Of a DNA stretch of 64,000 bases, positions 11,216 to 22,700 are shown in pieces (position 1 is the stretch's first letter; every line of letters begins with the position of its first letter). The translations under genes and the position numbers were made by a program. The stretch comes from Schistocephalus solidus (lineage: Eukaryota > Platyhelminthes > Cestoda > Diphyllobothriidea > Diphyllobothriidae): the NCBI GenBank assembly GCA_017591395.1, contig WEDG01001037.1:26405-90404 (forward strand), read 5' to 3'. The notes under the pieces are model-generated. The model searched no databases, was not told where the DNA came from, and saw only the letters and a list, made by a program, of their open reading frames with translations.

Positions 11216-14200
11216 GATTGTTCCTCGACTCCATGAGTGGTGATTCCCTGCTCAACAACCACCGTCGATTGATCTCACATAGCGTGGCAAAAGAAGTAAG
11301 CATCGTTGATTAGATCATACGCTATCGCCTTATATTTTTCGGATTATCAGACTGTCAGACGGATGCTGCTGGACCGCACCATGCGTTGGAGTATGTGGAG
11401 AGAACTTAGCACACTTTTGTGGTTGTGATGGTGGCAACCAAACACCCCACATGGAGGGAATTCCAGTGCCATCTTTCACAGATATGCTGAGTTTAACACA
11501 ACCAGCTCATCAAAGGTGATATAATTGCATCTTCCAGAGTAACGGGTGGAAATGTTTTTGCCTCGTTTGCTCTTGTACTAATACACGCTTGACACAGTTC
11601 TGATCACAATGAAGCCCAAAAGCGAAACGTTTGTCTATTAGGTCACAGTAGTCTATAAGTGTGCAGTTTATCATAAAACTGGGTTCTCAGCTATATGGGC
11701 ATGCAATAAACGGTGGACGGCATAGCAGACCTCCCGGAGAGCCTTCTGCTTTCTGACAACAGGTAAGGGTTGACTGGCACATCATGGATCGTAGGAGGAC
11801 AAAACTCTTCTTTGCGGATGACAACGTTTTTAGAAAACAGATCTTGCCTTCTCCCATCGTGCCACTTACTGCCTCATGCGACAGAATTTCGAAATTGATT
11901 ACGACTGCGTGAGTTAGTCCGAGCCACCTAAGAAGAAGGATAAAGAACTTTTATTTCGTGCGATAACGCAAGTCTGCTGAGTAAAGCCTATAATTCTGCC
12001 AGTTGAGTTCATGACTGAGAACTTTAATTAAAAGCATTACCTCATGCCGTTTCAGTTAAACCCACATATCAAACAATAATTAGTGTTTTCAGAACTTAGC
12101 TTGTACTTGGCTGCCGCAGATTTATGACACAAGTGCAGATGTTAGAAGACATTTTGTGTTCGAAAATATGGCTGCGAAGTTTATGGAGTCCAGATCGGTC
12201 GCGGGTCTTGACAAATCGCCTCTAACTTCTAATATCACGTCGCAAGCTTTCTGGCGAAGGTACACTTTCATGTCATTCGAATTCGTGGGGAGAAGGACCA
12301 AAGAAGAAGAAGGACAGTTGAATGACCGTCACTTGTAGTGGTGAACTGCGAAGTACAGTTAATAAATAGAACGAATTTATTTGATGCTCGATGCACCATA
12401 CAAACTGGTCTGCTGAGTACTTTAGGAGTCAGATCGCTTGGGATACGCTATGCGTCCATTCGGTCTAGAGTTCACGACGTTCTATTGCTTTTCAAAAGAG
12501 GCGCACCTAATAGTCAGACCCTTTCATTTGCCGAAAGTTGTTGCATTTACGTGTTCTGAGCAGCCCAACTTGCGATGTTATTTAACAACATGGGTTGGGC
12601 TTTTCAGGTTATAATTAGTAGACGGCTTTGAGAGCCTATATGAGGCGATTATGATCCTATTTAATATTTGGTTTTGGGGTAATTTTCTCGCGATCATCGG
12701 TATGTGCTCTTTTGGTTATGCATTGTTATCTCTTTTTTAAGAACCCAGTCATACACATAAGTAAAACTCGTCAATACTTATGTGTTTAAGTATTCCTCAA
12801 AATAGTACTGACATGCATTATTTAACGGAAGCTCATTTTATAGCAGTCGAAAAAAGCAGCCTTATTTTACCATATGCACAATCAGAACATTGGACTACAA
12901 GATGAACTTATAGAAATAGTTATATCCTTATCGTGTTTTGATGAAAATTTTAGAGGTTAGTTGACAGATTATATAAGCCTTTTATTATAATTTATCAATT
13001 TCCAGACTAAGCAACCTTCATTAAATAACGTTTTTGAATGTTTTACTGTGAAACCCATGCGGACACCGGCAGCTTAATGACACAAATACAAGCATATACT
13101 GTTATGCAAATGACGGATAGATGTAATACGGGGTTGCCATTCAAAACCGACATTAGCGTCCGGATTTGAACTTTAACTGGCTGTTTTTCCTGCTAAAGCG
13201 CCCGAGTTTCTTAACACCGGAACTGAATTCATCATGCCACGTCCGTTCACACAACGTTTATATTCGTTAAATTTCCCAATTGAGGTTCATGGGTAATGAG
13301 TCACCAACACGGAACAACCTGAAGAAGGCATGGGGACAGATAAAAACTCACTTCCTTACTGAGCAAAGGACGGTGCTTGTGGTTATTGAGAACTTGACAG
13401 AGGACCATGAAAATTATGGTTGGTGTGGGATATCACTGGTTCTTCTAGGTCGATCCCTGCTTCCGTGATCAAGTCCAGCGATGGGTTCGTTATCGCAGAA
13501 TGTTAATGGCGCCATGTATGTATAAACGCGAAATCATTTAGGCAGAGCCTCTGCTTTTAGAGCGAACGTCGATCTAAAAAAGTGGTATCCTCTTGGGTTA
13601 AATGACCACGATTTATGGGGGGGGGGCTGTTACGATGGGACGGTTACTTCTTTTCAAAATCATTTTCATTCTTTCCAGTTTGCAATGTTTAACTCCTGCA
13701 ATGACAAATGCCGCGTTTGTCAGTCTCCGACTCCTCGAAAAATGCATACTTGGAAATATACTCGAGGATAATTATTTTGTTTTACTACTCCGAAAATAGG
13801 GACCGTAAACAAAATACATACAAGATACTGTGTAAAGTCCCCGAGACGTGCAAGCAGCGACCCAGAAAGAAAAGAAGACGTGGACGTGTTCAATATACTA
13901 GTAACCTAAGTACAGTAGGAAACTAATGGGAAAGGGGAACCTAGGTTCAAAATAATCTTAATCCGTCGGATGGCTTTTCGGTTGAGATCCGGGCAGAGTG
14001 ACGGACGGCCTGCGGAGAGGATTCCTGGTCGTAGATGCAGCCGGAAAACGGGGGTCCAGGATTTCATTCCTCAGCCGTATTTATTACATCTCCATTGACA
14101 AGGTCGGATCCCACCGGTGATGATTGGTTGGGTTGAATTAGGGAAATGAATTTAAACAAACTTAAGCTAGGTTTTTTTTCCTTAAATTAATTTTAAAACT

Positions 14201-14280
14201 ATATTGTTATGTTATAAAACTTTTATAAGAAACATAAATCATTTTTAAGTGCTAGACGTATAAATAGGATGAAGAATCGC
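11216..14280. other. no gene; one terminator-like hairpin
   Basis: No gene was recognised. A hairpin with arms AGCCCAAC (12562-12569) and GTTGGGCT (12594-12601), and an inner ATGTT/AACAT stem, is followed by TTTT. In a eukaryotic intergenic region I give it no function. Confidence 0.4.
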
Positions 14281-14283
14281 GCG

Positions 14284-14303
14284 CGCGCCCCTTAAGGGGC
14301 GCG
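14284..14303. repeat. 20-bp perfect GC-rich palindrome
   Basis: CGCGCCCC-TTAA-GGGGCGCG is a perfect palindrome embedded in strongly AT-rich sequence, immediately downstream of an alternating GC run. Just downstream are two near-repeats of GAA(G/C)TTTCTAC (14312 and 14347 regions). Confidence 0.85.
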
Positions 14304-14309
14304 TTATCT

Positions 14310-16900
14310 AGAAGTTTCTACGGACGCGCGTGGAACACGTGTTTAGAACTTTCTACAAACTGTAGAGATAGACACCAAGACGAAACACTTAATTAAATAA
14401 GCAGTATACGATGAGATAATTTTGATAATTTAGTTTTTGCTAATCCAAAATTTACAAACGCAATTAGTAGAAGATTATCAGTTTTCACAAAATTTTCGTA
14501 TATAATTAACCTCTCTGACGTGCCTTTTTGAACTTAGAGCGGGTCTTAATGTAAACATATATAGCCCAAAAATACTCCAATGTAAAATGGAACGCAAATA
14601 TTTTCATTTTTAGCAAACAATATATCACGTTTTTTTCTGAAAGGTGAAAGAACCGGCCCATCTTTCACATTTTACCTAAGAAAAAGCTCAAGTCCGCACA
14701 TAGTTGTTCGATAAATATCAAATAAATGCAAGTTGAAACATGCACCTAACTGAAGAATATTTTCTTGCGCTATCTTAAGTATATTACTTGTCGACTATTT
14801 TTGTGGATGTTCCTTTTTCTTGGCAATGAGTTTCGAGGTTTTGGTGCATTTAAAAACATGATGGAAATGGTAATTTACATTAGAAAGTATATACAAAAGC
14901 TCACTAATTTGCTAAATACTATTAAAAATATCTTCTTTTAAATGGTTTTATAAACACATCGAAAAAATCTAAATAGAGGGGTAATCGATTTTAAATACAG
15001 AAATTCATGAATCGTTCGCTAGTATTTTGAGAATGGTCTGACATTACCGGTAATCCAAAAGAAAAAATACCAATATGGAAATTTGTTCTCTTAAAATGCC
15101 AAAAATGGTAGGTTTGTAATTTCAGCTGAAAATTTCTATGAAAATATATTAATCACAGTAACAATACTTCATCACGTTTTCAATCTATGCCATATTTTTA
15201 AAAAAAGGTTTTTCAAACGAAGTTATCTGATTTTTCATATTTCATTTAAGGCTTAATTTCGCATAGTGTCGTTGATTATTATTTCACAGCTTTAGTACAT
15301 GCATGGGTGCCAGGTTACGAGTGATTATCAATCTTTCGAAAATTTCAGCTTTTTGCAGTAGATAGGTCACACACTGTACGAGCGAAAGTATTAACGTGGT
15401 TGATGCCCGGAAATCCGGTGTGAAACTATCTCAGAATGCTTGCTTGGAACAATGAATCGTTCGTAGAAGAAGATGCAATCGTTTTCCATACGAACGCGTT
15501 GATACCTTGGTTTCCAATGACATCAGCAGCGCTGCCAATGAGGGCAAAATTTCGAGTCCCATGGGCAGAAATATAAATGCTTTTTGAAAAGGTGAAGTCA
15601 ATGTGGACAAGCATGGTGGTTCAAACTGTAGCACTCCAATGCAAAATAAAAGTGCAGATTTTTCAGAGACCTGCAGGGCGTGAATAGATGAGTATTACCA
15701 TAATACCGGTGTCACCAGGTGGGGAAAGGTCATTTAGCTAGTTTTCATAAATCTCCGTGAGACAAATAACAATGTTTGAACAGTAAAAGGGCTTATGGCT
15801 CATTTAAGCGAACGCCTGTAAGTAATTCAAATGGTCGACGTGTAAGTGGCGATCTCGTCCATGTTTCTGTGTTAAAACAGCGCAGACTTCATGAACCATT
15901 CCGTTTGCATTTTGTCGATATAATCAGTCGCATTAAGTATGAGATTGCAATGTTCATTATTTGCGATGCTAGGATTGGCTGCATATTTACGAGTGATATA
16001 TAATCTAATAGCCGACAGTGAGTGACCAAACTCATGCAAATTTAACTAAAATTCTAAAATTATTTTACGACTAGGAAGGTGTATTTAAGGGAAGTTGTAA
16101 TATTAGCTATTGTTTAACCCAAGTAAAGAGTGTATCGACACGGCAGAATGCCGGCTTCTGAATGCTCTGCTTTCAGGCCGCCCACAGAAAACCGTAATTG
16201 GTACAAAGCACTACTTATATAGTATGCATTTTCTTTCTATTGATTTCCACTGCCCTTATAAATGTAACAATTAGCTAAATTAATCTAATCACGTTTACGT
16301 TATCTAATAACAGTTTACGATACCCATCCATTTCTTCAAGCAAAGTATGTTTATTTTTAAAATTTGACCAGTTTTCATTTCTGACTTCTCATATATTAAG
16401 ACAAAACTGTTAATTACATGCGTGGAACGTGCTCAGATCCATTCCATTGGGCAAACAATATCGAGATTTATATCCTGAGGGATCTCATTCGTCAGCGTTT
16501 GAAATAAACACGTGGATGTGGCCTAAACATCATGGCGCAGGATATGGTATGCAGTCAATATCAACAACATATTACCTGTGGAAGGCGTCTTACGGTAATA
16601 AGTGATGATACAGCTTACATGGGTGGGCCTGAGGACCAAAGTTTCTAACCTTAACCGCAACCCCAGGCTTGACTGTAAGAATAAACTTGACTTTAATCCC
16701 ATGCCTAAACATAGCAAAACCTACTTTAATAAAGATAGTAGGGAGTCTGGCGTATTAAAACCACCCAGATTAAAAAACATACACTTACCTGAAACTAAAT
16801 GCTCCAGATGGTACCTGTCATTGCGAAGGATAACTGAGTAGCTTCCGAGCTCTTCCGTCATCAAAAGAAAAATTCAAACCAGGAGGCTGACAAAGTGGTA
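14310..16900. other. no gene recognised
   Basis: AT-rich sequence. A - strand frame at 15426-15634 is preceded by an acceptor-like TGCTACAG, but I recognise no family in it and did not call it. 16645-16710 is a degenerate AACCTTAACC-type tract. Confidence 0.4.
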
Positions 16901-16912
16901 AGCCACAATCTT

Positions 16913-17350
16913 GGCATTGTTTATCAGGAGTATCTCGATAAGATTGGAGGAAAGCTTGCTGCTTCAGTGCTCGAAGGTACCTGACGATGGACGATTGAAA
17001 ATAAAAAGGAAATTTCTGGTTGCTTTATTGTGGCAGGTGAGGCATAAAATAGACGGGAAGTTCTCATTTCTAAAGCCAGACAAACGGGGGGATTGGGTGG
17101 TAATAACTGGGTACATCGCAGGTGAGGAACACTTTTGGCCCTGGTTATCAGGAGGATTTCGGCAGGATTGCTGATTCAGTGACCGAGTCTGTGAGACGCT
17201 GGATAATTGAAAATGAAAAGGATGTTTCTGGTTGATTTATTGCCGGAGATATCGTATTTAAGAGACAAGAATAGATCTTTTCTGAAAGCCAGCAAACAGG
17301 GGGGGGGGGGGGCGGGGGGTGAGGGGAAATCACTGGTTCTATCGCAGATG
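16913..17350. repeat. 222-bp tandem duplication ending in a long G-run
   Basis: Unit 1 starts at 16913 (TTGGCATTGTTTATCAGGAG) and unit 2 at 17135 (TTGGCCCTGGTTATCAGGAG), giving a period of 222 bp. Later blocks also match (GAAAATAAAAAGGAAATTTC versus GAAAATGAAAAGGATGTTTC). Each unit ends in a G-rich run, short in unit 1 (about 17087) and 14 consecutive Gs at 17299-17312 in unit 2, followed by a CATCGCAG/TATCGCAG motif. Confidence 0.8.
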
Positions 17351-19764
17351 GTGCTCAAAATATAATTCTGACAACCTCGATTCCGACTTAGGTGCATTTG
17401 ATTCTTGGCACATAATTGTGTCTTTATCGTTAATTAAATGATGAAAGTGGGCGCATTTCTGAAAAACAATGCTAAATGACGTTTTTAAAGGAAAATTTGG
17501 CGTCCTTAACTATATGTATTCTTCATAAAGCAACGTCATCGCAAGTAATCAAAATTATGATATATCAGATGGAAGTTATCGGAGACATCCACACACAATT
17601 TACTCAGAATGTACACTTTTTTGAGACGAAATCTAGATGAGTTTGTGTCAGGTTAAATAGAATTGTTAGCTTAACGTTCACCTGCTGTGTACTGCAAGGC
17701 CCTGGGAAATAGTTCTTGCGAAGGTGATTAACCAACAAGAAGCTCTTTGCCAATCCTCAGTCACTGGTGAGTGTTTATGCGTACTTCGTTAGATAACACG
17801 AAAGCCAAAACTGTATGCAGGCAAATAAGGCCTGTAAACAGAAAAAATGGGATGAAATGGACTGAGCTCCTTCGGGTCGAAAAACTTCAAATTCTCGTGA
17901 GAAATCGGTAGAGACACAATAAGTGCCACTATTAAGAAAAGCGTAGAAAAGGCTACTCAAATACGGAGGAGGAGACTGTAAAATTAGTGCATACAGTGCC
18001 TTGCAATGAAGCAGCATACCTAGACATGCATTCCGGTGGTGAATTAAACAACAGATGAAAACAGTGTGCTTCCTGTTCCTCTTAAAATATGATAGTCACA
18101 GGACAATCAGGTGTGTAAGTTGTGTGTGCCGATATACTGAAGGTCACTTGCGAAAATTTAATCCCATCTGTGAAAACACATGGTAAGCCATGCCTGTTAT
18201 GCGGAAAGCGGCATATATCCGGCACGGTTATTTAACAGAAAATAAGTTTTTATGTTCGTCAGCACGCCTAATGGAAACACGTTCAGTTGAAATGAGAGAA
18301 AAGAATGACCAAGTGGTTAGGCCTATTGTGTTTCACCGATCAAACGAATGGGCATGTACACTAAAATCTCAAAATTCGTCGACATACAAACTACGATGAA
18401 CTGACTTAGAAATAAATTATGCAATTGCTTTATGTAACAGTCCTATTACTAAGAATGTAATTTCAATTTCAACTAAGCCCCTTAGGTGCAAATGAAAAAA
18501 ATGCTCCTAAAAAATATTAGCTCCTCGTTTCGTAGCACAAAAACGAGAATTCTATAGAAATGGCCAAACGGTAGACTCCTAAAACCAATTCTCCTTAAGT
18601 GTCCTGTCATTAATTATATGTGTTGAGTTTCAGTTTTTTTGCTTTTCGAGGTGGACTTACTTATAGGTGTCATAGCACCGCCAGGACACAGTTTAAAACA
18701 GCGACTTTGCCCAGAACCTTTAATAGTAGGTTAGAAAATCAAGTGAAGGTGGTATACGACTTCCGGCAGAGTTACTACCAAATGAAATGTCAACAAATAT
18801 TTTGAAGCGTGTTTTGGATTCCAAAACAACTGCAGTATGGGTTTTTATAATGCTTATCGTGCAGCCTAATCCTAAGATATTTTAGGCGGATTTTGGAAGA
18901 GTTTCGTTCCAAGCATCTACTAAAACTACACTTTTAAAGCATTGAATACATTGAATTAGGACACCTATTCATTTATATTTGATACTTTTATCAATTTTAA
19001 TATATTTTAAAAAGAACATCCAAAAAATATTATTCCTTGCACCATTCGTTACCAAGTTATTTCTTTGAATTTCATAACACAGGAACGGATGCGTGTCAGT
19101 AGGAAATTTCGAAATAATTAGACTTATAAGGTAAGGAAATATCCAATCATAACGCATAGTATCTAGCCGTTCATTTATGCTTCTTATAAAATATAAAACA
19201 TGGTACGAATACATTGGAAAAGATTCTGAGAAGTATGTGATCTCTTCCACAGAATTACGAGAAATGTATTAACTTCATTAGTCGGCATAAGCAAGGCACA
19301 TAATTTGGAAACCCTGTTTGACAGTGTAACATCAGGTCCAGGTCAAAATACCCGCGGATTCAGAAGGTGATTTAAAAACGAAAGTTTACTTTTAAATACC
19401 CTAAGCTTTTCAGAAATGGCTTTTTCTACGACATGAGTGCAAAAAAGATTATTTTCGTAAATATTTTCTCTAAAATGTATAAGACCATTTTCTTCGCCAT
19501 GAGTGTCATGTAAATTGTGAGCTTTATTCTGAGCACATTTACGCAAGAGCTGCAAAATAACGAAGGTTTTTGAACTGAACCAATGGTAGCAGTAGGATCT
19601 CCTTCGAAATAATATTGCGGATGCCGCTGAGAATCATCGACCGATTAAGCAGAAACGGAGACTCATATTCAGCCAATGGCGGTTTCGCTTCAATTCATTG
19701 GTTCACTGCAAGATAGGTGAACTGGAACTTGGCAACTGCTACGAAAACGGTTTAGTGAAAGACG
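17351..19764. other. no gene; possible 5' flank of the kelch gene
   Basis: AT-rich, with no recognisable gene. The part just before 19765 would hold the 5' UTR/promoter of the kelch gene, but I see no TATA or initiator I can defend. Confidence 0.4.
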
Positions 19765-22700
19765 ATGACACGGCGAATGTTGACATGTCAAACCACATTT
19801 GAAGACAGCCGACCATTGCATAGAGTTTTACCGGTCCTTAATGAATTTCGTAAAACGAACAGCTTTTCTGATGTGGAAATCGAGGTAGGTTCGCTTTATT
19901 ATTTACTATTTTGTCACCTAGCTATCGAATGGGGAGCGGCACACAGGACACAGAGTCATATTGGCTGCGCGAATACCTGCATTGAAAGATGAGCTTCTAC
20001 GTCATTGTTCAAAAAGGGTCATCATGTGGACCTACCCTGGCATGCTTCCAACGTAGCCACATTTTCACTTACACCCTAACTACTGGAAGGGCTGCTTTAG
20101 CGATAATTGATTATGCCTACACAGGGAAACTGGAGATAGCGATGGACACGGTAGAGGGAATTCTATGTCTCGCGAATGACTTGATGCTTGGTACAGTTTC
20201 AAAGTGGTGCGAGGAGTTCCTCTACTCCATGTACGCATCCAATGCATTCTGAGTGCAATTTCAAAGCTTAAATCTAGACCATATTCCATTTTGTATGGGA
20301 TTTAGCCAGAATGGGCAATTTGAGTTCACTTATAAGAGATTGCATTCGAAAGATGCAAGAGACATTCCAAGATTTCATATGCCGGGACTCGTTTGCAAAA
20401 CTCTCTCTGGATGCTTTGATCCAGGTTGTGCAAAGTGAAAGTCTTAATGTTCAAACGGAGGATCAGGTAGTTTTGGCGATTTCACAGTGGACAGGTTCTC
20501 TAAAACATACTGATGGAACGGAACGCCTTCCAGACCTGCTTCGCGAGGTTCGTTGGAATGCCGTATCCAATGAAGCGTGGCAGCGTATTGCAGGTGATGA
20601 AAATGTGATCAAATTATTTCCACACTTCAGGTATTCTCTAGTTTAAATTCTACATGTACTTAATCAGCGACTACATGAAAGCATGTAAGGCCGGCTGCGG
20701 GAAGGCAAACGATCCACTTATACCCTGTCCGTTTAACCGAAAAGCAAGATGCTACAATAAGAATATCACTCTTTTGATCGGACTTGACAACCATCAAAAC
20801 CAACCAGAATATACATTTGCCCTGCATGATGTGAGTAAACCGAGAGAGAGTAAGATTATCTGCAAAATGCCAGGTCGAAAATACGCATCGGCCGTGGCTT
20901 TTCGGGGTAAGCTACGAGCAAATATTTTTATAGTTTGATTTGCTAGACAAGGTGGTAATTATTGGTGGTTACAAACCACGTGCGTCCAATACGGTGATGA
21001 TTTTCGATTTGCCAACCAGAAGGAGTAAACCGGCTGCTCCCATGAAGTTTTCCCGGACTGAGTGTTCCGCTGTGCGATGTGGTGATTTCATTATTGTGTT
21101 TGGAGGAAAAGATCACTATTGGAATCATCACGCTTCCTGCGAACTTTTTCGACCTTTGAAAAACGAGTGAGTTTCTAGGGGGCACTTACCATTATGTGGA
21201 AGTCTCCTGCAGAAATATTTTTATAAAAGTATAGACTTTTTTGAATATGAGAAATTCCTGCATACTTGATGGATATAAAAACCCTTTAGGAGTTACAGAT
21301 TTAAATGGTTGCTTTCAGAAGATTGTCGAATCTTGGCTAAAGAAGTATTTATCTTAACAGGCTCGTATTTCCTATTAACCATCGACCATGAATGCCATAA
21401 CAGCCATGCAATTCGTACTCGTATTGAATGGTAAATGGGCTCAGTTGCTTAATGGAGGATTTGCGAGAAGTGAGTCATTTTCCGGTGTGCACCCCCGGCA
21501 GGCCAGAGCGATGTCTGATGGGCCAGCGAGGGATGTGGTTAACTCTTGTTCCTTAAATGACGTCAAGGGTGTCGATCTTGAAATGCGGTTTTTGCGTTAC
21601 TTCAAAGAATCCTGCTAGGAGCGTAATTGCTGAAAAAGGGATAAGGGAATACTTTCTTTCACACACGAACTGGCGGGCATCCTTGCTCAGTTGTTTGGAA
21701 AGGCATTTCAAGTGCTGTCTGTCTGAGCAATCGTGGCTGCAAGAAATTTTGAAGACCACAATGGTGAATGCGCCTCATAGAGAGCAATAAAGGGAAAATC
21801 ACTAAGGAAATTGGCCATGGGCATTGATAAGCATTGGCGTTGAGTTCAGTGATAACGAGATGCAGGTGAAGGTAGCAGCGTTTTCGGAAGAGATGTGTAG
21901 GAGCATTTGGGTTCATCCACTAGTTGGTGAGGCATAATGGAACAAGTAATACCGTCATCTTCAGGATGAAATTCAGACACCATCCAAGGTCTCGTGCGAA
22001 CGACAAAGGTCCGAAAATAACGTTTGTGTTAAAAAAGAAGACAAATATGAGAGTGAAGAAGGGTGATAAATTCAAAAAGCTTGTCTTTAAAAAACTAATA
22101 TACGTATAAAAATTTCTCAATGTGACAAATTCTAGCGAACTTTACGGATTCAAAGACACTGTGGAAAGTATACATTAAAATGTCGGTTTTCAAAGGTTTG
22201 CGAATTGTGGTCAAAAAATAAAATATATGAAATTATTAAAATTGCCCCTACTGCATCAGCCAAAAATACCAGAACAATGGTTTTGACTTCAGCGAGAACA
22301 ATGTACAGGTGGGGTTAGCAATGATTTCACAAGAGACAAGGGTAGGAAACGTTGGGTTTATCCCTAGTTGGTGGAGCATAATGAAACACGTGGTAACGTC
22401 CTCATCCTGCCCGAAACGGCCCATGTGACAGGGTCTTGCGCGAAGAGCAAAGGTTCACTAAAACCGCTGTAGAACACAAAATGTCACCGAAGTAAGGTTA
22501 AAAATGATGGAAAATTGCGCTGCCGAAGTGGCGCGTAACCATCATTAGATATGAATTATTTTAAAAAAAGAAAGTTCTTCACAATTGTCATTGCGCTTAT
22601 TGAACGACTGCAGGTCAGAAAACCAAAACACAAGCAGTTCACTACGCCAGCGGTCATCTAGCCTTTCGGGAATTTAAGCTTCGTCAAACTTAAGGGTGTG

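Noticed and set aside
12562..12601. Bacterial-type intrinsic terminator
   Set aside because: The genome is eukaryotic (spliced genes, SINEs), so no such function applies.
20053..20310. Frameshifts making the kelch gene a pseudogene
   Set aside because: Each apparent shift is removed by a 34-37 bp intron that restores a family-consistent frame, and the total coding length is exactly divisible by three.
21388..21618. Alternative kelch exon in intron 6
   Set aside because: A KWAQLLNGGFAR stretch is faintly blade-like, but no consistent splice sites or glycine pair accompany it.
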